This document shows positions 18,410 to 28,404 of a DNA stretch of 64,000 bases, piece by piece. This stretch comes from Glaciecola sp047250385. GTDB lineage: Bacteria > Pseudomonadota > Gammaproteobacteria > Enterobacterales > Alteromonadaceae. The number at the start of each line of letters is the position of its first letter. Positions within the stretch are counted from its first letter, which is position 1. The notes beneath the pieces were generated by a model. That model made no database searches and was not told the DNA's origin. It worked only from the letters and a program-made list of their open reading frames with translations. The translations under genes were made by a program, and so were the position numbers. The stretch lies in the NCBI RefSeq assembly GCF_047250385.1, contig NZ_JBLBVM010000048.1:62001-126000 (forward strand), read 5' to 3'.

Positions 18410-19570
18410 TTAAACGCGTTCGAAAATAGTCGCGATACCTTGGCCCAAGCCAATGCACATAGTTGCTAAACCAATTTCTTTGTCGTTAGCTTCCATCAAG
18501 TTAATTAGCGTTGTAGAAATACGTGAACCAGAGCAACCTAGAGGGTGACCTAAAGCAATAGCACCACCATTTAAGTTAACTTTATCTTCGTATTCATCCA
18601 TCCAACCTAAGCGCTTGATACAAGACAATGCTTGGGCTGCGAAAGCTTCATTGAATTCTGCTAATTGAATGTCTTCCATCGTCATCCCAGCACGTTTCAG
18701 CGCTTTTTGTGTAGCAGGAACAGGACCAAAGCCCATTATTGCCGCATCACAACCAGCTACTGCCATTGCGCGGATCTTCGCTCGTGGTGTTAAGCCGAGC
18801 TCTTTTGCGCGGTCAGCGGACATGATTAACATTGCCGATGCACCGTCAGAGAGGGCTGATGACGTACCTGCTGTGACTGTTCCATTTACTGGATCAAATA
18901 CGGGTCTTAAGCCAGCAAGTCCCTCTACGGTAGTTTCAGGGCGAATTACTTCATCATGCTCAATGAGTTTCAACACGCCATTTGCATCATGGCCTTCGAT
19001 AGGAACTATTTCGTTCCAACGACCTTCAACAGTTGCTTTGTGAGCGCGCTGGTGTGAGCGAGCGGCAAACGCATCTTGCATTTCACGAGTAATACCGTTT
19101 TGACGACCAAGCAATTCAGCTGTCATTCCCATACTTCCTGATGCGCGAGCGGCATGCTTTGCAATACCAGGATGGAAGTCGAGATTGAAATCCATAGGCA
19201 CATGACCCATGTGTTCCACACCACCAATCATGTATATATCACCGCGGCCTGACATAATGCCAGACGCCGCATCATGCAAGGCTTGCATAGATGAGCCACA
19301 TAGGCGGTTAACAGTAACAGCCGCTGTGCTTCTTGGGATTGACGTTAATAGCTGAGCATTGCGAGCAATATTGAAGCCTTGCTCTTTGGTTTGCTGAACA
19401 CAGCCCCAAATAATATCTTCAATTTCAGCTGGGTTAACACCTGGGTTGCGCTCAACGAGTTTCGTCATTAAGTGCGCAGACAATGTTTCGGCACGCACAT
19501 TTCTAAATACGCCACCTTTGGAACGTCCCATCGGGGTACGAATACAATCGATAACTACGACATCTTTCAT
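18410..19570 (-). CDS. fadA: acetyl-CoA C-acyltransferase, beta-subunit of the fatty-acid oxidation complex
   Basis: The 386-residue thiolase performs the last step of beta-oxidation, releasing acetyl-CoA. The nucleophilic Cys is in RLCGSSMQALHDA (about residue 91); the second active-site elements are GHPLGCSGSR and CIGLGQG. The start at 19570 is supported by GGAG 6 nt upstream and by the 387-residue length of E. coli FadA; the frame is open 25 codons further. It lies 19 bp after fadB in the same operon. Confidence 0.96.
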   Translation of the reverse strand: MKDVVVIDCIRTPMGRSKGGVFRNVRAETLSAHLMTKLVERNPGVNPAEIEDIIWGCVQQTKEQGFNIARNAQLLTSIPRSTAAVTVNRLCGSSMQALHDAASGIMSGRGDIYMIGGVEHMGHVPMDFNLDFHPGIAKHAARASGSMGMTAELLGRQNGITREMQDAFAARSHQRAHKATVEGRWNEIVPIEGHDANGVLKLIEHDEVIRPETTVEGLAGLRPVFDPVNGTVTAGTSSALSDGASAMLIMSADRAKELGLTPRAKIRAMAVAGCDAAIMGFGPVPATQKALKRAGMTMEDIQLAEFNEAFAAQALSCIKRLGWMDEYEDKVNLNGGAIALGHPLGCSGSRISTTLINLMEANDKEIGLATMCIGLGQGIATIFERV

Positions 19571-19589
19571 TTTTATCTCCTCTGGTGAC

Positions 19590-21749
19590 TTAGGCTGATT
19601 GTGAGAAATAAGATTTTCCAGAAGCCGCCATTTCGCGCACGCCATCTGAAATTTGATAAATTGGACCTAGGCTTGCATATTTGTCTGCTAATTCGACAAA
19701 GTTTGCGAGACCCATGGTTTCAATGTAACGGAAAATACCACCTCTGAATGGAGGGAAGCCTAAACCGAAGAGTAAAGCCATATCCGCTTCTGCAGCACTA
19801 GCAACAATGCCTTCCTCTAAACAGCGAATCGCTTCGTTAGCCATTGGGATCATAACGCGAGCAATAATTTCTTCTTTATCGAATACTTTATTAGCTGCAA
19901 CATGACCTTCAAATAAAGCGTAAGCTTCATCAGATGCTGTCTTAGTTGGGCGACCACGTTTATCAACAGAGAAGTCGTAGAAACCTTTACCGTTCTTCTG
20001 GCCATAGCGACCGGCTTTGTAAAGCAAAGTAACCGGATCATTATCGATTTTCTGCATACGCTCTGGAATGCCATCAGACATAACACTAGACGCATGGTCC
20101 GCGGTATCCATACCTACAACATCAAGTAAGAATGCAGGGCCCATTGGCCAACCGAATACTTTTTCCATTACTTTATCAACGGCAGTAAAATCTGCGCCGT
20201 CAATGATTAGCTGACTGAAGCCTGCAAAGTAAGGGAATAAAACACGGTTAACTAAGAAACCTGGGCAATCGTTAACAACAATTGGGGTTTTACCCATTTT
20301 CAAGGTTGAAGCAACTACCGCACTAATAGTCTCGTCCGACGTTTTCTCGCCACGAATGATTTCAACCAAAGGCATTTTATGTACAGGGTTGAAGAAGTGC
20401 ATGCCGCAGAAACGTTCTGGGTGATTTAAGCTTTTCGCCAATTGGTTAATTGAAATAGTTGACGTGTTTGAACAAATAATTGCGTCTTCAGCAACGGTTT
20501 TTTCAGTATCCGCGAGCACAGAGGCCTTAATTTTTGGGTTCTCAACTACCGCTTCAATAATCAAGTCCGCATCTGCAATGGCATTTTGGTCAAGAGTTGG
20601 AACGATATTGTTGAGTGTCGACGCCATTTTCTTAGCATCGACTTTTCCGCGCTGCATGCCTTTTTCAAGTATGCCTGCTGCTGTTTTTAAACCAAGGTCC
20701 AATGCGCCTTGGTTAATGTCTTTCATGATCGTTTTGATGCCTTTAACCGCACCTTGGTAAGCGATACCGCCACCCATGATACCAGCACCTAACACAGCGT
20801 GTTGCTTCACTTCTTTGCTTGCGCCTTTAGCTACTTTCTTGCCTTTCGACTTCACCAGTTGATCAGCTAAGAAAATACCGACTTGTGCTTTGCAAGCATC
20901 GGTTTTTGCAAGAACTACAAAGCCTTCATTTTCAACTTTTAGAGCACCATCACGGTCAAGAGCAGCCGCTTTGTTAACTGTTTCTACCATTTTATGAGGA
21001 GCCGGGTAATGTTTGCCCGCTTGTGCAGCAACCATGGCTGCTGCAGTAGAGAAACTCATCATGGCTTCATTTTCATTTAGCATTAGTGGCGCTTTCTTTT
21101 GAGCTCTGCGAGCTTGCCAATCTAGTTTGCCTGCTATGGCATCCTTCAGCATGCTGCGACCTGCTTCGTGCAAATCTTCAGGTGCAACTACCGCGTCAAT
21201 AGCGCCTTCTTGCATAGCTTTTGCACCAGGACGATCGCGTCCCGTTGTCATCCACTCGAGCGCGTTATCAGCACCAATGATGCGAGGAAGACGAACTGTG
21301 CCACCAAAACCTGGCATTAAGCCTAATTTAACTTCAGGTAAACCAATTCTAGCTGTTGTATCTGCAACACGGATATCGCCTGCTAATGCCATTTCACAGC
21401 CACCGCCTAACGCGAAACCATTCACGGCAACGACGGTAGGAACTGCTAAATCTTCGAAACGGTCAAACACTTGTGAAGTTTTTGCAACCCACGTTAAGAT
21501 ATCTGCCTCGTTCATATCAAATAATGCTGTAAATTCCGTAATGTCAGCACCTACAATAAAGGTACTTTTTGCTGAACGGACTAATACGCCTTTTACATCA
21601 CTTGAGGCAGCGATGGCTGCTGTGGCTTGGTCGAGTTCTTCAACAGTTTGTCTGTCGAATTTATTGACTGAACCTTGTGCATCAAACACAAGTTCAGCGA
21701 TAGAGTCGTCTGTCAGTGCAACTGAAAGACTCTTGCCTTCAAAGATCAT
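19590..21749 (-). CDS. fadB: multifunctional fatty-acid oxidation complex alpha-subunit
   Basis: At 719 residues, the N-terminal enoyl-CoA hydratase/isomerase region has GGGCEMALAGD and LPEVKLGLMPGFGG. The NAD-binding 3-hydroxyacyl-CoA dehydrogenase region begins at VLGAGIMGGGIAYQ (about residue 320). Near residue 450 is the catalytic motif CGMHFFNPVHKMPLVEII, and a C-terminal dehydrogenase domain follows. AGGAG 6 nt before the ATG at 21749 selects this start over one six codons upstream. The protein forms the alpha2-beta2 complex with FadA. The upstream gap (21750-21990) is shared with the divergent slt and shows no convincing FadR or PsrA site by eye. Confidence 0.96.
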   Translation of the reverse strand: MIFEGKSLSVALTDDSIAELVFDAQGSVNKFDRQTVEELDQATAAIAASSDVKGVLVRSAKSTFIVGADITEFTALFDMNEADILTWVAKTSQVFDRFEDLAVPTVVAVNGFALGGGCEMALAGDIRVADTTARIGLPEVKLGLMPGFGGTVRLPRIIGADNALEWMTTGRDRPGAKAMQEGAIDAVVAPEDLHEAGRSMLKDAIAGKLDWQARRAQKKAPLMLNENEAMMSFSTAAAMVAAQAGKHYPAPHKMVETVNKAAALDRDGALKVENEGFVVLAKTDACKAQVGIFLADQLVKSKGKKVAKGASKEVKQHAVLGAGIMGGGIAYQGAVKGIKTIMKDINQGALDLGLKTAAGILEKGMQRGKVDAKKMASTLNNIVPTLDQNAIADADLIIEAVVENPKIKASVLADTEKTVAEDAIICSNTSTISINQLAKSLNHPERFCGMHFFNPVHKMPLVEIIRGEKTSDETISAVVASTLKMGKTPIVVNDCPGFLVNRVLFPYFAGFSQLIIDGADFTAVDKVMEKVFGWPMGPAFLLDVVGMDTADHASSVMSDGIPERMQKIDNDPVTLLYKAGRYGQKNGKGFYDFSVDKRGRPTKTASDEAYALFEGHVAANKVFDKEEIIARVMIPMANEAIRCLEEGIVASAAEADMALLFGLGFPPFRGGIFRYIETMGLANFVELADKYASLGPIYQISDGVREMAASGKSYFSQSA

Positions 21750-21990
21750 TATATTCTCCTGTGACATTTACAAAACGCTTGATAGAAATTGTTAAGATTG
21801 CCCACCATTTTCCGATAGGTGTTTTATACTATTGTTGAACCATATACTGAATAATATGTTACTAATTAACATAGAACAAAATGCTAGGTAATCAACATGG
21901 ATACGAATACTACGTTTTCAAGTACTCATTGTACCAGTTATTTTTTTCTTTGTTTAAGCTAATTAACTTCTAAACTTGATGGGAGCCGCA

Positions 21991-23982
21991 TTGTTAAAGG
22001 CTAAAGTACTTATTTCCGCTATTGTTTTGATATTCACTATTTCTCTCTCGAATAGTGCTCTCTCCTTTGAAAACCAATCTTTCGAAGAAAAATTGGAAAG
22101 CCAACGCGCCGAATTTTTAAGAATCGAAAAGCAAGCATGGTACACAAGTGACGAAGATTTTGCGGAACTCGTTATTAACTTGGGCGATTACCCGTTAAGA
22201 CCTTATCTCATAGAAACTAAAATCCTTAACGGCTTAACGACAAAGAAAGCGGAACAAGTAAGCGCTTTTCTTAGCGAATATGAAGGCACACCATCAGAGC
22301 GTCGGATTTTAAGACCTTGGTTACGCTACTTGGCTAAGAAAAACCGCAAAAAGTTATTTTTAGAATTCTATCGAGAAGTTGGCGACATTAAATTAACTTG
22401 CCGGTTTTTGCGCTATCAGCTTGAAGATGGAGTGAGTAAAGAAGAGTTATATCCAAAAATTGCTGACTTATGGAATGTGAGCAAATCACAACCTAAAGAT
22501 TGTGATCCTCTTTTTAAAAAGTGGAAAGCAGACGGTCAGTTAACTGAGGATTTAATCCTGCAACGCATCGCAAAAGCGGCCAACGGTGGACAACACACCA
22601 TTATTTCGTACTTACGAACGCTGTTGCCAGACGAGAAAAAATATCTTTCAGACCTATGGCACAAAACAAGAAAGTCCCCTCGAACGGTAAAGCGCTTGAG
22701 CAAGTTCATAGGCAATTATCCGGAAATAGAAACGGAAATAATTAAGTATGGTTTAGGCCGTTTAATTTGGCGAGATAAAAACGGGGCGATCCAAACATGG
22801 CAAAAGGCACAGAAAAAATTCACATTTACTGAAGAACAACGTGCATATGTCGCTAACAAATTCGCCGTGAGCTTGGCGATAGCAAAGCACGAAGATGCTG
22901 AAACATGGCTAATTGAGTCCGAATCTTTAGAATTAGACCCAGAAGTTTTGCGTTGGCATTTAGCCATTTTGTTGAATGACAAAAATTGGTCGAGCATCAT
23001 TAATTTGATTGAAAAAGCGTCACCAACGCTAACGAATGCCAACGAATATCAATATTGGCTTGCTCGCAGCTATGATGCATTGAACAACAAGCAAAAAGCG
23101 CAGGATTTATATCAGCAATTAGCTGGCGAGCGTCATTACTACGGATTTCTTGCCAGTGCTAGGCTAGGGCAGTCATTTAATTTTCAAAACCAGCCACTGG
23201 AAATTGAAAGCGCAGTAATGCATCGTATTGAACAACTACCTAGCGCCAAACGTGCATACGAATTGAAAGAGCTTGGTCGTTTTCATGAAGCCAGAGTGGA
23301 ATGGCGCTTTCTGCAAAGTCAGTTAACGGAGCACGAGGTACTGGCCTCGGCAGTCCTAGCGGGGCAATGGGGATGGCACGACCAAGCCATATTTACATTC
23401 GCCAATTCAGGTTACTTAAACGATGTATCGCGCCGCTTTCCAATGGCTTACTCTGATATTTTAACCAAAGAAGCTGAGCGCAATAAAATTGATCCTGAGT
23501 GGGCGTTTGCCATCGCGCGCAGAGAAAGTTCATTTATGAGTGATGCAGTGTCATCTGCAAAAGCCTTTGGATTAATGCAAGTTTTGCCCTCAACCGCTAG
23601 ATACTTAGAAAATAAACGAGTGTCGAATCGCTCTTTGATGAACCCAAATACTAACGCCAAATTAGGCAGTAAATATCTGCGCTACTTGATGGATAAAGTG
23701 GATAACAATATGGTTTTGGCAACCGCTTCCTACAACGCGGGCTGGAGTCGAGTAAAAGGCTGGTTGCCCAATAGCGAAACCGTTGGCGCAGACTTGTGGG
23801 TAGAAACAATCCCATATAAGGAAACGCGAAATTACGTTAAAGCAGTGATGGCATACAAGCAAATATATCAACATCAGTTGTCTGAAATGAATTTGCCGCA
23901 AAGCCCTAAATTAATCGAGGAGTCTGTGTTTGGAGAGTTAGTGCAAATGCAGATCCCAACTAGCATCGCCGATGATACTTAG
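21991..23982 (+). CDS. slt: soluble lytic murein transglycosylase
   Basis: The 663-residue periplasmic enzyme cleaves peptidoglycan to 1,6-anhydro-muropeptides. A signal peptide is followed by a long helical superhelix domain (about 30-450) and a C-terminal SLT domain. The catalytic Glu is in ARRESSFM (about 505), followed by AFGLMQVLPSTA and later ATASYNAGWSRV. I favour the TTG at 21991: GGGAG lies 5 nt upstream and the signal peptide then starts MLKAKVLIS. ATG at 21979 and TTG at 21976 are in frame but lack a ribosome-binding site. A GTCAGTG/CACTGAC inverted repeat lies downstream without a T-tract. Confidence 0.93.
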   Translation: MLKAKVLISAIVLIFTISLSNSALSFENQSFEEKLESQRAEFLRIEKQAWYTSDEDFAELVINLGDYPLRPYLIETKILNGLTTKKAEQVSAFLSEYEGTPSERRILRPWLRYLAKKNRKKLFLEFYREVGDIKLTCRFLRYQLEDGVSKEELYPKIADLWNVSKSQPKDCDPLFKKWKADGQLTEDLILQRIAKAANGGQHTIISYLRTLLPDEKKYLSDLWHKTRKSPRTVKRLSKFIGNYPEIETEIIKYGLGRLIWRDKNGAIQTWQKAQKKFTFTEEQRAYVANKFAVSLAIAKHEDAETWLIESESLELDPEVLRWHLAILLNDKNWSSIINLIEKASPTLTNANEYQYWLARSYDALNNKQKAQDLYQQLAGERHYYGFLASARLGQSFNFQNQPLEIESAVMHRIEQLPSAKRAYELKELGRFHEARVEWRFLQSQLTEHEVLASAVLAGQWGWHDQAIFTFANSGYLNDVSRRFPMAYSDILTKEAERNKIDPEWAFAIARRESSFMSDAVSSAKAFGLMQVLPSTARYLENKRVSNRSLMNPNTNAKLGSKYLRYLMDKVDNNMVLATASYNAGWSRVKGWLPNSETVGADLWVETIPYKETRNYVKAVMAYKQIYQHQLSEMNLPQSPKLIEESVFGELVQMQIPTSIADDT

Positions 23983-24145
23983 CTGTACAGTGAGTCAGTG
24001 TTAGTTACTCCTAATTCACTGACAAGCTGGCTGTAGCATGATAGCCTTCGCAATATTCAACGCAAAGTCAGTAACGTTAGGTCGAGGAAGACAGCACTTA
24101 AAGTATACAACCTAGGCCAAATTTAAAGCATTAAAGAGGACAAAA

Positions 24146-25468
24146 ATGTCAAGCCACTCAGCATCTTATGCAGAACATATTAAGGTTCTACAAGCTCGCA
24201 CTTTAGAAGCTATTCAGCGAGAGAATATCGATGGACTTATCATTCATTCGGGACAAGGTAAAATTATGTTCTTGGATGACAATTATTATCCCTTTAAAGT
24301 AAATCCTCAGTTTAAAGCATGGCTGCCCGTTGTTGATAACCCTAACTGTTGGTTGGTGGTTAATGGTACCGACAAACCTAAGTTGATATTTTACCGCCCA
24401 GAGGATTTTTGGCACAAAGTGCCACCTGAACCTACTGAGTTTTGGGTTGAGCATTTTGACATTGTGTATCTCAAACAGGCTAATGCCGTCGAAAAACATC
24501 TACCATACGACAAAATAAAGTATGCCTATATCGGCGAATACATTGAAGTGGCAAAAGCTCTCGGTTTCGAATTTGTAAATCCTGATAGAGCATTAAACTA
24601 TTTGCATTGGCAACGCGCTTACAAAACTGATTATGAACTGGAATGTATGCGCCATTCTAATGCCATTGCGGTAGGTGCTCATGCAGCAGCCAGAACTGCG
24701 TTCTTTGATGAAAAGAGTGAGTTCGATATCAATAGCGCGTACTTGAGAGCGGCGAGACAAGGCGAAAATGAAGTTCCGTACAACAATATCGTTGCGCTGA
24801 ATGAGAACGCAGCGATATTGCACTACATGCAAACTGACGCTGTAGCACCTAAAGATTTTCGTACCTTTCTGATTGATGCGGGCGCCAGCTATCATGGCTA
24901 TGCTTCTGATATCACGCGTACCTACTGTGCTAAACAACATGACTTCGCTGATTTAATTAAAGCTGTGGATACATTGACAATAAAGCTCGGTGAGCAAATG
25001 AAACCGGGTATGAGCTATGTTGACATTCATCTGGCTGCTCATGTTGGCATTGCACAAATTCTGCATGATTTCGGCGTCGTAAATCTGTCTGCACAGGATT
25101 GTATTGAGAATGGGATAGTGAATACATTCTTCCCACACGGTATTGGTCACTTCTTGGGTTTGCAAGTGCATGATGTTGCAGGACATGCCGGAGATGATCG
25201 CGGTACACCGAATCCACCACCAGAAAACCATCCGTTCTTGCGATGCACACGAACTATTGAAGCCAAGCAAGTATTTACGATTGAACCAGGATTATATTTC
25301 ATCGATAGTTTATTGGCTAAGCTAAAAGGCTCGGCACAATCTAAGTTTATCAACTGGAACGTAGTGGATGAATTTAGACCTTTCGGCGGCATTCGTATAG
25401 AAGACAATATTATCGTTCATCGTGAACGTAATGAAAATATGACTAGGGAGCTAGGGCTAGGTAGTTAG
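24146..25468 (+). CDS. pepQ: Xaa-Pro dipeptidase
   Basis: The cytosolic M24 metallopeptidase of 440 residues cleaves X-Pro dipeptides. Dinuclear metal ligands are visible in order: LIDAGASYHGYASDITRTY (two Asp), HGIGHFLGLQVHD (His), FTIEPGLYF (Glu) and GGIRIEDNI (Glu). AGAGGA is placed before the ATG. The gene is near fadBA, as in E. coli, and its product may supply proline to PutA. Confidence 0.95.
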   Translation: MSSHSASYAEHIKVLQARTLEAIQRENIDGLIIHSGQGKIMFLDDNYYPFKVNPQFKAWLPVVDNPNCWLVVNGTDKPKLIFYRPEDFWHKVPPEPTEFWVEHFDIVYLKQANAVEKHLPYDKIKYAYIGEYIEVAKALGFEFVNPDRALNYLHWQRAYKTDYELECMRHSNAIAVGAHAAARTAFFDEKSEFDINSAYLRAARQGENEVPYNNIVALNENAAILHYMQTDAVAPKDFRTFLIDAGASYHGYASDITRTYCAKQHDFADLIKAVDTLTIKLGEQMKPGMSYVDIHLAAHVGIAQILHDFGVVNLSAQDCIENGIVNTFFPHGIGHFLGLQVHDVAGHAGDDRGTPNPPPENHPFLRCTRTIEAKQVFTIEPGLYFIDSLLAKLKGSAQSKFINWNVVDEFRPFGGIRIEDNIIVHRERNENMTRELGLGS

Positions 25469-25797
25469 GTTCAAGTTGTTAGGTCTAGCTAGTTATAAAT
25501 GCTTAGATTCGAGCAGTAAAGTCTAAATAGCAAGGCCTAAACAGCAACTAAGTCCATAACTCAGTATTTAAGTATGTGCAGCTCGAATGCGCGAAAGGGC
25601 ATATGCTACGCCATAGTTAATATCATAGAAAATGTGCCCGCTTGTATGCTGCTTCTTGTCGCGGGCGCACTAATTTTGTTTTTTAGTACAGGAACGGTTA
25701 ACAACGCTTTTTACTGAGCAAAAATTCTGCTATTGTTTAAACACAACTCATGGAGAGAAGTAGTGTCGTCAGTAGATTAAGTTTTTAAAAGGATTTT
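25469..25797 (+). terminator. intergenic region with probable pepQ terminator
   Basis: The 329-bp gap has no gene. GCCCGC (25636-25641) pairs with GCGGGC (25661-25666) across a 19-nt loop and is followed by TAATTTTGTTTTTT, a plausible but long-looped terminator. The first 100 bases are rich in degenerate TAG-containing words (TAGGTAG, TTAGGT, TCTAGC) with no clean period. Confidence 0.45.
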
Positions 25798-26106
25798 ATG
25801 AAACGTTCTATTCTTAACAGCGTCTTTTATACGCTTTTGTATGGTGCTGTGCCATTACAAATCATTTCATTTATTTATGAACAGTGGACTATTTGGTTGC
25901 TCCTCTGTTTTCCTATTGTTTTTGTCCTTATTCGAACTCAACATTATGTCTATCACAAAAATGGGCAAGCCTACTTTCGTCGAATGCCTTTTTTTCGTGG
26001 AGTACCATTGAACAAAATTAGGCATATGGGCGACCTAAAGTTGGTTGATACAACCAAAAATATTAAGCAATTATGGCTGTTCATAGAGCGAATGCGCTTT
26101 ATTTAA
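25798..26106 (+). CDS. hypothetical small membrane protein
   Basis: The 102-residue protein has two adjacent hydrophobic segments (about 8-28 and 31-49), then a basic cytosolic tail with HKNGQAYFRRMPFFRGVPL. The shape resembles small PH-like membrane proteins but I do not recognise a family. AAGGA is 6 nt before the ATG. The last residues (RMRF) are partly duplicated in the downstream DNA, where AATGCGCTTTATT occurs at the stop codon and again just after it. Confidence 0.6.
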   Translation: MKRSILNSVFYTLLYGAVPLQIISFIYEQWTIWLLLCFPIVFVLIRTQHYVYHKNGQAYFRRMPFFRGVPLNKIRHMGDLKLVDTTKNIKQLWLFIERMRFI

Positions 26107-26270
26107 ATGCGCTTTATTCAAATGCACTATACCTAATTGTTCTTTAATTATTGTTTTTTTGTTTAATGACTTTTGATTCTATGAAGCTTCACTCAATGAC
26201 TTGGCAGTGGAAGTGATTACTTGGCAAGCACCCGGTTTGGAGTACTTACCAAAATCATGTTCGATTAAAC

Positions 26271-27242
26271 TTAGTGACTTCTGTTTACCGAAAGGTCGGC
26301 AAGACCGATAAGGGCGTCTTTGAACTCACTATTGGGAATGATACTTAGAGCGTCTTTAGCCTTTTGAGCTTCGAGTTCTGCGCATTCTTGCGTGTATGTT
26401 AGCGACCCTGTGTCCTGCATGACAGCTAATATATGATCAAAGTGAGGCATGCCATTAGCGTTCTCAATAGCATCTCGAATCAATTTTGCATCTGCAGGCT
26501 CGCAATTCCACATAGCATGTAGAAGAGGGAGAGTTGGTTTGCCTTCAGCAAGATCGTCTCCGGCATTCTTACCCATATCATCCGCTTCAGCTGAGTAATC
26601 AAGAACGTCGTCGATTAATTGAAAAGCCGTTCCTAAATGCTTGCCGTAAGCCTGCATTGCCAACTCAACTTCTTCGTTTTGCTCAGTCAGAATAGCGGCC
26701 AATTGTGTTGCTGCCTCGAATAATCGTGCCGTCTTACTGTAGATGACTTCAAGGTAACTGTCTTCAGTAGTATCTGGGTCATTACAATTCATCAATTGCA
26801 TGACTTCGCCTTGCGCTATGCGATTCGTTGCATCTGATAAAATGTCCATTACCTTCATACGCTGCAAGCTAACCATCATTTGAAATGCGCGAGAATATAA
26901 AAAATCGCCTACTAGTACGCTAGCTTGATTACCAAACACCGCATTAGCGGTTTCTCGACCACGACGCATCGTTGATTCATCAACTACATCGTCATGCAAT
27001 AAAGTTGCTGTATGAATGAACTCAATAATTGCGGCGAGGGTATGATGCTCGTCATTCTTAATATCTAAAGCACGAGCGGCTAAAACTGTTAATAATGGGC
27101 GTAATCGCTTGCCACCGCTATTAACTATGTAAAACCCGAGTTGATTGATTAAGGCAACATCAGAATCAACTTGCGTTTGAATAAGTTTGTTAACTGCCTG
27201 CATGTCTGATGCTGATAGTGTTTGAATACTTGCTAAATCCAT
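26271..27242 (-). CDS. ispB: octaprenyl (polyprenyl) diphosphate synthase
   Basis: The trans-prenyltransferase is 323 residues and makes the quinone side chain from IPP and FPP. The two aspartate-rich motifs are LLHDDVVDE (about 83) and LIDDVLDYS (about 212). The gene is divergent from rplU, the conserved gammaproteobacterial arrangement. Its ubiquinone product supplies the bd oxidase and PutA. Confidence 0.95.
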   Translation of the reverse strand: MDLASIQTLSASDMQAVNKLIQTQVDSDVALINQLGFYIVNSGGKRLRPLLTVLAARALDIKNDEHHTLAAIIEFIHTATLLHDDVVDESTMRRGRETANAVFGNQASVLVGDFLYSRAFQMMVSLQRMKVMDILSDATNRIAQGEVMQLMNCNDPDTTEDSYLEVIYSKTARLFEAATQLAAILTEQNEEVELAMQAYGKHLGTAFQLIDDVLDYSAEADDMGKNAGDDLAEGKPTLPLLHAMWNCEPADAKLIRDAIENANGMPHFDHILAVMQDTGSLTYTQECAELEAQKAKDALSIIPNSEFKDALIGLADLSVNRSH

Positions 27243-27410
27243 ATTTAACTCGGCGAGGCCCTAATTTGTATCAATATTATTAATGCCCGTTATTGTACAT
27301 TAATCTATAATCGCATGTACAAAACTGATGCAAATAAGCGTGACTTTGACTGTTTTGTTTAGCTTTTTTTGACTAATTCAAAATAGACTAAATAAAATTA
27401 GGTTTTGTGC

Positions 27411-27439
27411 TTGATAGATCGCAAACCATAACGTACAAT
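27411..27439 (+). promoter_or_regulatory. predicted promoter of rplU-rpmA
   Basis: TTGATA (27411-27416) and TACAAT (27434-27439), 17 nt apart, are each one mismatch from the sigma-70 consensus. They lie about 55 nt before the rplU start codon. Confidence 0.6.
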
Positions 27440-27492
27440 TCGCGCCCTGTTTTTTGAATAAAAGCGCTTGTATGCGCAGAGCGGAGAAATAT

Positions 27493-27804
27493 ATGTACGC
27501 GGTTTTCCAAAGTGGTGGTAAACAACACCGTGTGGCCGAAGGTCAAACCGTTCGTCTTGAGAAGATCGAAGTGGCTCCAGGTGAGTCAGTTGAATTCGAT
27601 AACATCTTGATGATCAGCAATGGCGAAGACGTAAAAATCGGAACGCCTTATGTTGCTGGTGGTAAAGTTACAGCTGAGATCGTTACTCACGGTCGTGGCG
27701 AAAAAATTAAAGTAGTTAAGTTCCGTCGACGTAAGCATAGTCGTTCTACAACGGGACATCGTCAGTGGTTCACAGAAGTGAAAATCACTGCAATCAACGC
27801 ATAA
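27493..27804 (+). CDS. rplU: 50S ribosomal protein L21
   Basis: The protein is 103 residues, starting MYAVFQSGGKQHRV and ending with the RRRKHSRSTTGHRQWFTEVKI region typical of L21. GGAG precedes the ATG at 27493; the open frame 13 codons upstream is not needed. L21 binds 23S rRNA. rpmA follows 15 bp downstream. Confidence 0.97.
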   Translation: MYAVFQSGGKQHRVAEGQTVRLEKIEVAPGESVEFDNILMISNGEDVKIGTPYVAGGKVTAEIVTHGRGEKIKVVKFRRRKHSRSTTGHRQWFTEVKITAINA

Positions 27805-27819
27805 TAGGAGCGATTACTC

Positions 27820-28077
27820 ATGGCACATAAAAAGGCTGGTGGTAGTACCAAAAACGGTCGCGATTCAGAAAGTAAACGTCTTGGCGTAAAACGCTATGGC
27901 GGTCAATCTGTATTAGCTGGTAACATTATCGTTCGTCAGCGTGGAACTAAATTCCACCCTGGAGACAATATGGGTATCGGTAAAGACCATACTTTATTCG
28001 CTCTTGTAGAGGGTAAAGTACAGTTCGAAGTTAAAGGCCCTAAAAACCGTAAGTATGTCAGCATCGTTGCTGAGTAA
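27820..28077 (+). CDS. rpmA: 50S ribosomal protein L27
   Basis: The protein is 85 residues, MAHKKAGGSTKNGRDSESKR onward, the standard L27 start without the Firmicute cleaved extension. Its N-terminal tail reaches the peptidyl-transferase centre. TAGGAG precedes the ATG. It is the last gene of the rplU-rpmA operon before a strong terminator. Confidence 0.97.
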   Translation: MAHKKAGGSTKNGRDSESKRLGVKRYGGQSVLAGNIIVRQRGTKFHPGDNMGIGKDHTLFALVEGKVQFEVKGPKNRKYVSIVAE

Positions 28078-28098
28078 TTCGGTCTAAAGCATATCGGA

Positions 28099-28125
28099 AA
28101 CCCCGCTTTCAGCGGGGTTTTTTTT
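28099..28125 (+). terminator. terminator of rplU-rpmA
   Basis: AACCCCGCT (28099-28107), loop TTC, AGCGGGGTT (28111-28119), then a T-run to 28125. A perfect 9-bp stem with a U-tract. Confidence 0.93.
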
Positions 28126-28164
28126 GCTTTGTCGCTTTGCTTTCATATGCACTTTGTTGTTTTG

Positions 28165-28289
28165 TACCTTGCTTAAATTGACGTTGCGGTATCTTGCGTC
28201 ATTTGATGTTTGCGTACCTTACGACAGTTGGTGTTGCTGAACCTTACGTCAGCTGGTGTTGGCGTAACTTACTTCGGTTGTTGATTCCG
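28165..28289. repeat. degenerate 25-bp tandem array, five units
   Basis: Five consecutive 25-bp units begin at 28165, 28190, 28215, 28240 and 28265. Each opens TA(C/T)CTT(A/G)C or a one-base variant, and each ends in a G-rich TGnnG. A sixth unit starts at 28290 (TACCTTATGGCAG) and runs straight into the left arm of the next inverted-repeat element. A degenerate unit resumes after that element (28402 onward, TACTTACATTGGTGGTG). No reading frame or known repeat family is recognised. Confidence 0.75.
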
Positions 28290-28404
28290 TACCTTATGGC
28301 AGAGTCCTTCCCTCAAAAAACGCTGCGAGGCCATCCATGGCGCGCTTACAAATTTCTTCCATGAAATTTGAAATTTTTGAGGGAAGGACTCTGCCATAAG
28401 ATAC
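28289..28404 (-). repeat. two-hairpin GGA-loop element, copy 1
   Basis: A perfect 27-bp inverted repeat (28293-28319 with 28374-28400) extends to 31 bp with one mismatch. It encloses exactly 54 nt. Read on the minus strand, the insert folds into CAAATTTC-ATGGAA-GAAATTTG and then GCCAT-GG-ATGGC, each with GGA in or at the loop. It is the inverted counterpart of copy 2. It looks like a structured RNA or a hairpin mobile repeat rather than a terminator: the arms are far longer than needed and are near-perfect. Confidence 0.8.

Noticed and set aside
23983..24145. GTCAGTG/CACTGAC inverted repeat as slt terminator
   Set aside because: A stem is present but no T-tract follows, so termination is not supported.
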